Assembly (NCBI GenBank): GCA_032718475.1
Contig: JAUCBJ010008587.1
Coordinates: forward strand, 1 to 47,525
Length of the DNA stretch: 47,525 bases
DNA from: Nemertoderma westbladi
Taxonomy: Eukaryota; Xenacoelomorpha; Nemertodermatida; Nemertodermatidae
Reading direction: 5' to 3'
Below the pieces are notes generated by a model. The model was not told the origin of the DNA and did not search any database. It saw only the letters and a list, made by a program, of their open reading frames with translations. The position numbers were made by a program, and so were the translations under genes. The first letter of the stretch is position 1, and each line of letters begins with the position of its first letter. This document shows positions 10,813-20,869 of the stretch, piece after piece.

Positions 10813-11136
10813 TTAAACTTATTCGCAATTTACGTGGAAGCACTAACACTGTAAGTGACTGTGTAAATGGGGAAACAGAACCAAACCAGGATGGTTCTTC
10901 GGAAGATTTTGATGTTATAGAGAAGGAAATTAGTGCAGGTTTACGTGTCTTAAATGGTTCGCGGTGTTTTATAACTACAGAAATGATATATGAAACTGTA
11001 TATTAATAAACTTATATTAAACATTATTACCATTATATTATATTATAATATAATATATTGATTATATTATAAACTTATATTATAATATAATATATTGATT
11101 ATATTATAAACTTATATTAAGAAACTGTATATATTA
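10813..11136. other. AT-rich junction before the 54-bp satellite
   Basis: After a short stretch that could be more LINE relic, the DNA becomes almost pure A/T with two to three copies of a unit around ATTATATTATAAACTTATA (11030-11120). It then runs directly into the satellite. Confidence 0.6.
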
Positions 11137-13225
11137 AACTGTAAGTGAGATCAGTTCCTCGATCCCCTGTGTCGATCACAAGATCGTTTAAACTGTAAGT
11201 GAGATCAGTTCCTCGATCCCCTGTGTCGATCACAAGATCGTTTAAACTGTAAGTGAGATCAGTTCCTCGATCCCCTGTGTCGAACCCAAGATCGTTTAAA
11301 CTGTAAGTGAGATCAGTTCCTCGATCCCCTGTGTCGAACCCAAGATCGTTTAAACTGTAAGTGAGATCAGTTCATCGATCCCCTGTGTCGATCACAAGAT
11401 CGTTTAAACTGTAAGTGAGATCAGTTCCTCGATCCCCTGTGTCGAACCCAAGATCGTTTAAACTGTAAGTGAGATCAGTTCCTCGATCCCCTGTGTCGAA
11501 CCCAAGATCGTTTAAACTGTAAGTGAGATCAGTTCCTCGATCCCCTGTGTCGAACCCAAGATCGTTTAAACTGTAAGTGAGATCAGTTCCTCGATCCCCT
11601 GTGTCGATCACAAGATCGTTTAAACTGTAAGTGAGATCAGTTCCTCGATCCCCTGTGTCGAACCCAAGATCGTTTAAACTGTAAGTGAGATCAGTTCATC
11701 GATCCCCTGTGTCGAACCCAAGATCGTTTAAACTGTAAGTGAGATCAGTTCCTCGATCCCCTGTGTCGATCACAAGATCGTTTAAACTGTAAGTGAGATC
11801 AGTTCCTCGATCCCCTGTGTCGATCACAAGATCGTTTAAACTGTAAGTGAGATCAGTTCCTCGATCCCCTGTGTCGAACCCAAGATCGTTTAAACTGTAA
11901 GTGAGATCAGTTCCTCGATCCCCTGTGTCGATCACAAGATCGTTTAAACTGTAAGTGAGATCAGTTCCTCGATCCCCTGTGTCGAACCCAAGATCGTTTA
12001 AACTGTAAGTGAGATCAGTTCCTCGATCCCCTGTGTCGAACCCAAGATCGTTTAAACTGTAAGTGAGATCAGTTCCTCGATCCCCTGTGTCGAACCCAAG
12101 ATCGTTTAAACTGTAAGTGAGATCAGTTCCTCGATCCTCTGTGTCGAACCCAAGATCGTTTAAACTGTAAGTGAGATCAGTTCCTCGATCCCCTGTGTCG
12201 ATCACAAGATCGTTTAAACTGTAAGTGAGATCAGTTCCTCGATCCCCTGTGTCGAACCCAAGATCGTTTAAACTGTAAGTGAGATCAGTTCCTCGATCCC
12301 CTGTGTCGAACCCAAGATCGTTTAAACTGTAAGTGAGATCAGTTCCTCGATCCCCTGTGTCGAACCCAAGATCGTTTAAACTGTAAGTGAGATCAGTTCC
12401 TCGATCCCCTGTGTCGAACCCAAGATCGTTTAAACTGTAAGTGAGATCAGTTCCTCGATCCCCTGTGTCGAACCCAAGATCGTTTAAACTGTAAGTGAGA
12501 TCAGTTCCTCGATCCCCTGTGTCGAACCCAAGATCGTTTAAACTGTAAGTGAGATCAGTTCCTCGATCCCCTGTGTCGATCACAAGATCGTTTAAACTGT
12601 AAGTGAGATCAGTTCCTCGACCCCCTGTATCCCAAGATCGTTTAAACTGTTAGTGAGATCAGTTCATCGATCCCCTGTGTCGATCACAAGATCGTTTAAA
12701 CTGTAAGTGAGATCAGTTCCTCGATCCCCTGTGTCGATCACAAGATCGTTTAAACTGTAAGTGAGATCAGTTCCTCGATCCCCTGTGTCGAACCCAAGAT
12801 CGTTTAAACTGTAAGTGAGATCAGTTCCTCGATCCCCTGTGTCGAACCCAAGATCGTTTAAACTGTAAGTGAGATCAGTTCATCGATCCCCTGTGTCGAT
12901 CACAAGATCGTTTAAACTGTAAGTGAGATCAGTTCCTCGATCCCCTGTGTCGATCACAAGATCGTTTAAACTGTAAGTGAGATCAGTTCATCGATCCCCT
13001 GTGTCGATCACAAGATCGTTTAAACTGTAAGTGAGATCAGTTCCTCGATCCCCTGTGTCGATCACAAGATCGTTTAAACTGTAAGCGAGATCAGTTCCTC
13101 GATCCCCTGTGTCGAACCCAAGATCGTTTAAACTGTAAGTGAGATCAGTTCATCGATCCCCTGTGTCGAACCCAAGATCGTTTAAACTGTAAGTGAGATC
13201 AGTTCCACGATCCCCTGTGTCGATT
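11137..13225. repeat. 54-bp satellite, about 39 copies
   Basis: The unit starts AAACTGTAAGTGAGATCAG and ends ...AAGATCGTTT. Two interleaved subtypes differ by GATCACA versus GAACCCA, and a third variant has TTCATCG for TTCCTCG. One shortened unit lies near 12600-12650. Almost every unit holds GTAAGTGAG, a strong 5' splice-site-like 9-mer on the plus strand. The minus-strand frames (DTGDRGTDLTYSLNDLGF-type, 18 residues) result from the period being a multiple of three. Confidence 0.97.
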
Positions 13226-13469
13226 CTACAGTTGGATTGGAATCACCACTGATTGATTATTGTTGAGGAATCAGAGTTTCTGTGTGTTATTTATAATTTT
13301 TTAGAAGGCGCAACAAACTATCTGGTAGTAATATTTCTTAACAAAAAAGACTTTCTGATGAAAACTATACGATATAAACTGTAAAAATGTTTACATTGTC
13401 TCAGGAATTATTGCTATGATAAAAAGGGAATATCTCCTAGCGATGTTTTGATTAGAAAATTGTTTTATT

Positions 13470-13988
13470 TTTAAATTGGTACTTTTTCGCTCGAATATAT
13501 CCAAAAATCGGGAGAAAGAGTTTCACTTTTTTCCCTAGGGAAAAAAAGTAATCAATATGATTGCATTGATTTTACTTTTTTCCCGGCGAAAAAAGTAAAA
13601 TAAAATATATTTTTGGTGGAATTTCTTAAATTTTATTACATGTGTTGAAAGAGCATCGACGCAGAAAAGGTTTGCAAGTAATTTAACCAAATTTCATGCA
13701 CACACTCAAAAGTTATTCCAACTATAGTGTCTGCGCGGCGTACTCCAAAACGGAACTCAATATCTAATATTGTCCAATTTACTTTGTAACACTACTGTAC
13801 TGTTGTAACCCTACTGTTTGTAACACTACTGTACTGTTGTAACCCTACTGTTTGTAACACTATTGTACTGTTGTAACCCTACTGTTTGTAACACTACTGT
13901 ACTGTTGTAACCCTACTGTTTGTAACACTACTGTGCTGTTGTATATCGCTGTTAAATAATTGAGCAACAAAAAAGTACCAATTAAGGA
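13470..13988. mobile_element. Short TIR repeat, copy A (non-autonomous DNA element-like)
   Basis: The left end TTAAATTGGTACTTTTT matches the reverse complement of the right end AAAAAAGTACCAATTAA. The interior aligns with 33194-33705, sharing blocks such as TTTTCCCGGCGAAAAAAG and GAGCATCGACG. Similarity to the second locus continues past the right TIR to about 14110. This copy contains an extra 34-bp array (13787-13945) not seen in copy B. Confidence 0.6.
13787..13945. repeat. 34-bp minisatellite, 4-5 copies
   Basis: The unit is GTAACACTACTGTACTGTTG followed by TAACCCTACTGTTT. It lies inside the copy A TIR repeat and is absent from copy B, so it arose after the copies separated or was lost in B. 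Confidence 0.92.
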
Positions 13989-14207
13989 TAAAATTGCGCA
14001 TTACTTTGGAAAAAAGTTAGAACATTTTTTTTCAATATTCTCTCGACCCTTTATTAACCCCGCTGACGCTCGGTAAATAAAATGCATCGATAATAATAAA
14101 TAAATTATACTTTTGTTCATGTAATAAAGGTTCGCGTAGCGAGACCCCTAGTATTCGCTCCGTTGGAGTTGGTGGTATTAATTTCCAGTTAGGTTTTAAA
14201 AGGCGGC

Positions 14208-14270
14208 TACGGCGCAATGGCGAAGTTGGTAAAGCGTTGGACTTGGAATCTATCAATCCCCACATTCCGG
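14208..14270 (+). other. tRNA-Ser-like relic (A-box side only)
   Basis: ATGGCGAAGTTGGTAAAGCG followed by TTGGACTTGGAATCTA resembles the D-arm and anticodon arm of a serine or leucine tRNA. No B box (GGTTCGA...) follows and no cloverleaf closes. At best it is a degraded tRNA-derived SINE fragment. Confidence 0.25.
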
Positions 14271-14349
14271 TAAATTTTTTTGGCTAGAGTTCCATTTGTA
14301 TTAACATCTCAGTAAATGTTTTTGATACATGGTTATTTATTGTTAATTT

Positions 14350-14449
14350 CCATGGGTGATAGGGAGTTGTGGCGGCGCAATTTTATCGACAAGCCGGCAC
14401 ATCATTCTTAAAAATGCAGCTGCAATGCAGCATGCCGATCCTAGTAGTT
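14350..14449 (+). mobile_element. LINE 3' tail fragment
   Basis: This 100-bp stretch matches the last part of the LINE at 42430-42535, through TGTGGCGGCGCAATTTT, AAGCCGGCAC and GCAGCTGCAATGCAGCATGC. It ends in TAGTAGT, a remnant of the family's (TAG)n tail. It is severely 5' truncated. Confidence 0.78.
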
Positions 14450-15589
14450 TATTTTCTCATATTGCTAGGGAAACTAGTTCAAATTATTTTCATATAATCA
14501 TTAAGGTAACAGTTCCGTAAATTGCCATGGCATCATTGTGGAGTTCTAGAACAAAAATATATGATATACACTATTCTAGAATAGTAGTGGAGTATTTTAA
14601 AAAATATAATGTTCCTTATAGTTAGTTATTTTCAAATTTTGGTGAATGTTCTAGAACCGTAGTATATAATTTTTATGGTAGCTTGTATTTTTTGAAATTT
14701 AAAAAATACGATTTTTATTTTTTTTTATTTTTGTTATTGGTTAAGTGTTCTAGAAAATTACAAAAAAAAATTAATGTTCTAGAAAAAAAAATATTTGTTT
14801 TAGACATTATTTCTTATGAATAGCTAACATGTTCTAGAATAAATTAAAAAAGAGTGGAAAAATCTAGCTACCATGCACTTATTAACAAAATGTTAATATT
14901 TTTTTTGGTAGTAAGATTGGTAGTTAGCCATATTCAAGGAGACAGTTCATGCGTTAGTAGGGAGCTTTTGCAGTATTTGCAGCCTTTGCGCGATTGTTCT
15001 AGAAGAACCTTGTTACAGGTATTAAATGTAGGTACTGTACCGGTACTTAAAAATTTACATGATCGAATCTTTATATTGAATCTCAGGCAATTTATTCATT
15101 TTCCATTTTGCTAGTTACTATAATTATTATAGCTGCTGCTTTTAACGTTATAACGTTGATTGGCAAGATAAGGTTAGACGTAAAACTAACAATTTTACAT
15201 TCTATTTAATTACGAAAGGAAAACTTACCAAGACTAAGAGTGAAAAAAGGACCATCGATTCTTCAACAATAATAACTTGATAATTTAAACGCGGTGTTTA
15301 AATCTTCATACTCTTATTGCATTGCGGTAGATGTAGTACCGGTAACTCGCATGTTTTTAGTTAATGCGGTACGACTTTTCAGGCATATAAACCGATTGGC
15401 ATACACAACCGACTACTCAATGCTCGTTTGTATTATTGTTTAACAGATAGCCAAACCAAAATAATTGCGGCTCATTCATACCTCAACATCATTTTTATAT
15501 TTATAGTTAAATAAATTCACGATTTAAACCCAATAGAAATTCCCAAAAACTCTACCTACTCTTATATCTATTTGCTTATAAGAATTAAT
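14450..15589. other. AT-rich stretch downstream of NMD3; holds TTCTAGAA cluster
   Basis: Between the LINE tail and the NMD3 stop I see no confident gene. An 86-codon plus-strand frame (14854-15114) has a hydrophobic segment after an internal Met, which could look like a signal peptide, but nothing else supports it. No canonical AATAAA follows NMD3 on the minus strand in the first 200 bp. Confidence 0.45.
14544..15004. promoter_or_regulatory. Cluster of seven TTCTAGAA palindromes
   Basis: Perfect TTCTAGAA occurs at 14544, 14574, 14649, 14748, 14777, 14832 and 14997. Each is a TTCnnGAA dyad, the core of heat-shock-factor sites. Spacing is irregular (30, 75, 99, 29, 55 and 165 bp), so this is not a simple tandem repeat. 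Function is unproven. Confidence 0.45.
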
Positions 15590-17104
15590 TTATCCGTCTT
15601 CCACCATCGAGTTATTATCTAAAGTTTCGAGATTCAAATCCTCGAGCATTTCCGCGACCCTGATAACGGGCAGTTCGGGATCGTCCGGCTCTACGACGGC
15701 CTTGGAGGAATCCCGGTAGATATTAACGTTGCCTCGCAGTTCGACGTCCTCCTCGAGGTCCTCCAGGAACCCGATATACTCGACATCAGTCGCGACGGAT
15801 CCCGCCTCCTTGTCCAACTGCCTCAGCTTCCATCCGCGACTCGCGTGGCGCCGACTTCGATCTCCGTAAACCTTCCGAATCAGCACAACGTCCGGAACGC
15901 TCTCCGGTTTCATCTTCACGAGCTCATCGTTGTTTATATTGGCCGTAGTGAAATCGTAGCCGCGGACTGTGTCCCCGGGATGGAGAACACGACCTAAATG
16001 GGTCCGAGTGAACAGCTGACGGCCAGAACCGAGTTCGTTGGAGCGGACCACCCAGACGTTGGCGAGGGAGTGAACGGAACTCACGGAACCGGCGCCGGAA
16101 CGACGAAGTTTCTCAACTTCGGTAACTTCCTCGACGTCCATAACGATAAACTCAACGAGACTTTTATTCCCCGGGAAGAGAGGCGGGAATAATGAGCGCC
16201 AATACGCGTTGGAAGATACCTCGGCGATCTGGAGTGTCCAAGGGTCTATAAAGTGGAGGCAGTTGGAGACTTTAAGACAGACGAGGAGTTGTCCGACATT
16301 CCCAAGAGAGTTGGCGAGATTCCTCGACAAACAAACTACGTTATCCTTACAGACCGGGACTATCTCTACCGCGATCGTGTGTTTATAGTTGCACACGTTA
16401 TTCTGGAAGTCCTGCGAGATGAGCCGTTGTGACGTTTTATACTTACAAGGCACGACGGACTGCAGAAAATTAAGGAACTTAACGGCTTCCGCTTTTGTCG
16501 GAAAGAAGAAATCGAGTCCGTCGCTCTCCTGTTTAACACGTGTGGCGGCCGCGTGGACTTCGTGTTTAATAATAAGTTGTTCCAAGTAGAGGAAGGTTTT
16601 CTTGTGGGCGGTTCGTTGTCTCACCTGCACCACCGCCTTCCAGAAATCCTTTGCTTCTACGCGATGGCAATCGGAACACATTTGGTTCTGCACAACGAAC
16701 TCAACCACGGCGCTCTGCTCCGCTATCGCACCACTCGCGATTTCTCGCTGGATCGTGAGTTTAACTTTGATTCGTTTCGAATGCGGTTCGGTCCAGAGAA
16801 ACGCGGCGTCCACCAGGCGGACTCCTGTCAGCGACGATTTCAGTTTCCGTAGACAGACAGCCAATAGCTCTCGTGATTCCAGTTGGCATAGCAACCACTG
16901 CGTGGGGGGCTGGAAGTATCTGTCGCAAGATTTACAATGTTGGAGGTTGGATTGCTTTGGAATGCTTTCTGTGATATCGATTTTATTTCGAACGCAAGCG
17001 ACGCACATATTTGTTGTGTTGGGTTCGATTGGGGTGCCGCAAAGGCAGCAGAGAATAACGTGAGAAGAGGACAAACCATCCCCCGGGGTGAGATCAACAT
17101 CCAT
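15590..17104 (-). CDS. NMD3: 60S ribosomal export protein NMD3, single exon
   Basis: The 504-residue protein matches the usual length of animal NMD3 (about 500). The N-terminus carries the family's zinc-binding CxxC pairs at C19/C22, C34/C37, C57/C60 and C143/C146, beginning CCLCGTPIEP. The middle matches the conserved NMD3 core. The C-terminus has VNIYRD and then a leucine-rich export-type segment EMLEDLNLETL. NMD3 binds nascent 60S subunits in the nucleus and bridges them to CRM1 for export, then is released in the cytoplasm. The ATG at 17102-17104 begins the conserved region with only 17 residues before the first Cys pair. The frame is intact and intronless. No poly(A) tract or target duplication is visible, so it may be the native gene or an old, still intact retrocopy. 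Codon use is more GC-rich than the flanks. Confidence 0.95.
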   Translation of the reverse strand: MDVDLTPGDGLSSSHVILCCLCGTPIEPNTTNMCVACVRNKIDITESIPKQSNLQHCKSCDRYFQPPTQWLLCQLESRELLAVCLRKLKSSLTGVRLVDAAFLWTEPHSKRIKVKLTIQREIASGAIAEQSAVVEFVVQNQMCSDCHRVEAKDFWKAVVQVRQRTAHKKTFLYLEQLIIKHEVHAAATRVKQESDGLDFFFPTKAEAVKFLNFLQSVVPCKYKTSQRLISQDFQNNVCNYKHTIAVEIVPVCKDNVVCLSRNLANSLGNVGQLLVCLKVSNCLHFIDPWTLQIAEVSSNAYWRSLFPPLFPGNKSLVEFIVMDVEEVTEVEKLRRSGAGSVSSVHSLANVWVVRSNELGSGRQLFTRTHLGRVLHPGDTVRGYDFTTANINNDELVKMKPESVPDVVLIRKVYGDRSRRHASRGWKLRQLDKEAGSVATDVEYIGFLEDLEEDVELRGNVNIYRDSSKAVVEPDDPELPVIRVAEMLEDLNLETLDNNSMVEDG

Positions 17105-17738
17105 CGTTCTGTCGTTATATGTGTAGTGTTCTGTAACCGGTAACTACTGATGTACTTGTGTACTGCTAACTATCAGCTTGTCAGTCTGTCAGTTACAGAG
17201 TTATCGTTGTCAGTAATACTGTAATACTGCTGTACTGTAATACAGGGTAATACAGATTGCAGATAGCCCAGTCCTGCAGTCAGTGGTAGGCCTACGTACT
17301 AAAACTGTAAAAGGTAGAACGATCTATAACGGGCTATACTATAACTTCCTATAAACAAGCTATAACCACCTATAACGAGCTATAATATGAAAATTTACAT
17401 TAAAAAAACGCCCCTTGGGTGTGTTTAACTTTTGGATTAACACGGTGGTCTGAAAAATACCGCAGTTTAAAAATTAGGGTAGGCCTATCTGCCTATGCCT
17501 AATTGATAGTGGTAAGTTTTTTTTTATTGGCCTATATTGCTCACTATATTCCTGTATTCTATATCAGTATATCGACCAGAAGCTGACAGCGGATAGCAGG
17601 ATGGAGGATAGACAGAGAGATGCGTGGCGTGAGATGCGCGCGTACTGCCACTAGTATGTCTCTGTTAGTTGAAACAAAATTGGAACATAATTGAAACATA
17701 TTAGGAGCCATGTAATGGTGTCCTACCTGCAATGCTAT

Positions 17739-17935
17739 GTATGCCAGTGAAACAAATTTGAAACAAATTAGGAGGGCCGTAATGATAGTCTACCGGAGAA
17801 TTGGAACAATGATGGGCTACGGAGCTCAACAAATTGGAACAATGTTAAGTATGCCAGTGAAACAAATTTGAAACAAATTAGGAGAGCCGTAATGATAGCC
17901 TACCGGAAGAATTGGAACAATGATGGGCTACGGAG
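17739..17935. repeat. 110-bp tandem duplication (two clear copies)
   Basis: GTATGCCAGTGAAACAAATT at 17739 recurs at 17849. Each copy runs through GGCCGTAATGATAG or GAGCCGTAATGATAG, CTACCGG and GAACAATGATGGGCTACGGA. A more diverged third copy may precede (about 17670-17735). Confidence 0.85.
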
Positions 17936-18539
17936 CTGCCTGGGTTGTTTGGCTGAATCAGTGGTGGCACGGATGAGGGGGTAAGAAAAGGGGGAAGGAT
18001 CTAAAAATAACACCCAATAGGAAGCTTCTAGCTTCTTGCATTGCTATGGCTACCGGTACCTTGCTTGGCCTCTAGGCTGGCTCTGGCATAACCCTTATTT
18101 TCGCATGCGAATAAAGGTAATGTTTTAAAGATCTGGTGTGTAAAACGTGTTTTTGTGCAGTGATGTTTACGATATTATAATTAAACTAACTGCACTAACT
18201 ATCTCACATTTATTTAATAATATATGGTAAAAAAAGCAACCAACCTATTAATTAATTACAATAGTTATCGAATGTTCTAGGATGTAAAAACTTAGCATTA
18301 TTTTATAGGAAACGATTATAAAAAAACGGTTCTTGTAAAAAAGGTTTTGGCGAAAACTGTCCCTTCTTTACGTTTTTGCAAATTTCTGGTACGGCACGAT
18401 TGCTCCGAGAATGTTTGCCATGGAGTCTGAATAAGGTAGGAAAAGTAGGGGTGGGTGTGTTTGTTAGGTTCGGGCGGTCGGTGCGGGTAAATAGGGTGTG
18501 GGAGGGAGGGAGTTGGGTGTGGTTAAGTAGACGTGCTTG

Positions 18540-20035
18540 CTTAGTTTGGTGTGTGGATGCGGTTAAGTAGACTTGCTTAGGTTGGTGGGTGGGTGCAGTT
18601 AAGTAGGTGTGCTTAGATGGGTGGGTGGGTGCAGTTAAGTAGGTGTGCTTAGGTGGGTGGGTGGGTGCGGTTAAGTCGATGTGCTTAGGAGGGTGGGTGT
18701 CCGGGTGCGGTTAAGTAGGTGTGCTTAGGTGGGTGGGTGGGTGCGGCTAAGTCGATGTGCTTAGGTGGGTGGGTGGGTGCAGTTAAGTAGTTGTGCTTAG
18801 GTAGATGGGTGGGTGCGGTTAAGTAGACGTGCTTAGGAGGGTGGGTGGGTGTGGTTAAGTAGACGTGCTTATGTAGGTGGGTTGGTGCGGTTAAGTAGGT
18901 GTGCTTAGGTGGGTGGGTGGGTGCGGTTAAGTAGACGTTCTTATGTAGGTGGGTGGGTGCGGTTAAGTAGGTGTGCTTTGCGGTTAAGTAGACGTGCTTA
19001 GGTGGGTTGGTTGATTGTTTGCGGTTAAGTACACGTGCGGTTAAATAGGTGTGCTTTGCCGTTAAGTCGATGTGCTTAGGTGGGTGGGTGGGTGTGGTTA
19101 AGTAAACGTGCTTAGGTGGGTGGGTGGGTGTGGTTAAGTATACGTGCTTAGGTGGGTGCGGTTAACTATGTGTGCTTAGGTAGGAGGTGGGTGCGGGTAA
19201 GTATACGTGCTTAGGTGGGTGGGTGGGTTGGTGTGGTTAAGTACACGTGCTTATGTGGGTGGGTGGGTGCGGTTAAGTCGATGTGCTTAGGTGGGTGCGG
19301 TTAACTAGGTGTGCTTAGGTAGGAGGTGGGTGCGGGTAAGTATACGTGCTTAGGTGGGTGGGTGGGTAGGTGTGGTTAAGTACACGTGCTTATGTGGGTG
19401 GGTGGGTGCGGTTAAGTCGATGTGCTTAGGTGGGTGCGGTTAACTAGGTGTGCTTAGGTAGGAGGTGGGTGCGGGTGAGTATACGTGCTTAAGTGGGTGG
19501 GTGGGTGTGGTTAAGTACACGTGCTTAGGTGGGTGGGTTGGTGCGGTTAAGTACACGTGCTTAGGTGGGTGGGTGGGTGCGGTTAAGTAGACGTGTTTAG
19601 ATGGGTGGGTGGGTGCGGGTAAGTAGACGTGCTTAGGAGGGCGGGTGGGTGCGGTTAAGTAGGTGTGCTTAGGTGGGTGGGTGGGTGCGGTTAAGTAGGT
19701 GTGCTTAGATGGGTGGGTGGGTGGGTGTGGTTAACTAGACGTGCTTAGGTTGGTGGGTGTGTGCGGTTAAGTAGATGTGCTTAGGAGAGTGGGTGGGTGC
19801 AGTTAAGTAGTTGTGCTTAGGTAGGTGGGTGGGTGTGGGTAAGTATACGTACTTAGGTGGGTAGGGGGTGCGGTTAAGTAGGTGTGCTTAGATCGGTGGG
19901 TGGGTGCAGTTAAGTCGACGTGCTTAGGTGGGTGGGAGGGTACGTGTAAGTAGGTATGTAGGAATGGGTATGCATGGTTAAGTACAGTAGGTGTGTAATG
20001 ATACAGTAGGTGGGTGGGTGGGTGGGGGGGGGGGT
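18540..20035. repeat. G-rich minisatellite, about 36-bp unit, about 40 copies
   Basis: The unit combines TTAGGTGGGTGGGTGGGTGC with GGTTAAGTAGGTGTGC and varies a lot in length and sequence. All G runs are on the plus strand, and most units carry three or four GGG/GG runs spaced by single T, a G-quadruplex-prone pattern. It ends in a run of about eleven G near 20024-20034. It lies inside the TIR-flanked element. Confidence 0.95.
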
Positions 20036-20869
20036 AAGTTTAGCAACTATTAAGTAGTATTACCACTTCTCAATAAGGTAGACAGCTGTATGTTTACAGT
20101 ATAGAACGGTCGTAAAATATTCATTTGGAACTTTAATATGTTTCTTGTTGCAAGTTGTTAATGGCAGTATTTATGTGTTATTTTATTAAGTATCAATAAC
20201 ATTCCTTTATTTTTATTTGTTACATGCACCTGGCCTATTCATATTAATTTTGCTTGTGGATTCTTTTCAGATAATTTTTGTGTATTTTTAACCTATCAGT
20301 TTTTAACAAGATCGAACATACCATTACCATTTTATTATTTTTATTTAACTGGAGTATTATAACACTTATACTGTGTACTAAATGTATACTAAATGGCGTA
20401 TATTATGAACTAAATTGCGTATTGCGTAAATTGTCGTACTGTACTGTAGTTGTACAAGCCATATACCTGTACCTAACTGTAGTGATTTGTATTTATTTTA
20501 CTTTGTAATCCGCTAATAAACAAGTTCAAGTTCATGGGAGACCTCTCCACTGCCAGACTGCAGCACTGCTGCTTGCTGCACTGTCTGATAGTCAGATAAT
20601 GCAGTAGTGACATGCTGACAAATGCAGTAATGACTGATTACGTGATACCACAATGATGAAAAGCATTATTACCATTATTACCATTAAACAGCATTATTAA
20701 AAGCATTATATTGCGTAATTAAATTACTGTCTAGAAAAATAAATCCATTCTAAAATAGGTCTTTTTATTGTAAATTTTCAGATTATAGCTCGTTATAGGT
20801 GGTTATAGCCCGTTATAGATCGTTATAGCCCGTTATACAGTAGATCATTCTACCTTTTAGTACGTACCC

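Larger units (their letters stand above)
17284..20869. mobile_element. 3.6-kb TIR-flanked element filled with a G-rich minisatellite
   Basis: The left end (about 17284-17410) and the reverse complement of the right end (about 20750-20869) align over about 120 bp. Shared blocks are TACGTACTAAAA, AAAAGGTAGAA, TATAACGGGCTATA, CTATAACCACCTATAACGAG and GAAAATTTACA. CAGTCAG occurs just outside both ends (17277-17283 and 20870-20876), a plausible 7-bp target duplication. No transposase is visible, so it is non-autonomous. Most of the interior is the 18540-20035 array. It begins 180 bp upstream of the NMD3 start. Confidence 0.62.

Noticed and set aside
11696-12583. 295-codon minus-strand frame of 18-residue repeats
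   Set aside because: It is a by-product of the 54-bp period; units vary without regard to the frame and there are no flanking coding exons.
7521-13225. Repeats resembling a CRISPR array
   Set aside because: Units abut directly with no unique spacers, and the context is eukaryotic.
16602-17063. 153-codon plus-strand frame across NMD3
   Set aside because: It is the antisense shadow of the NMD3 coding sequence.
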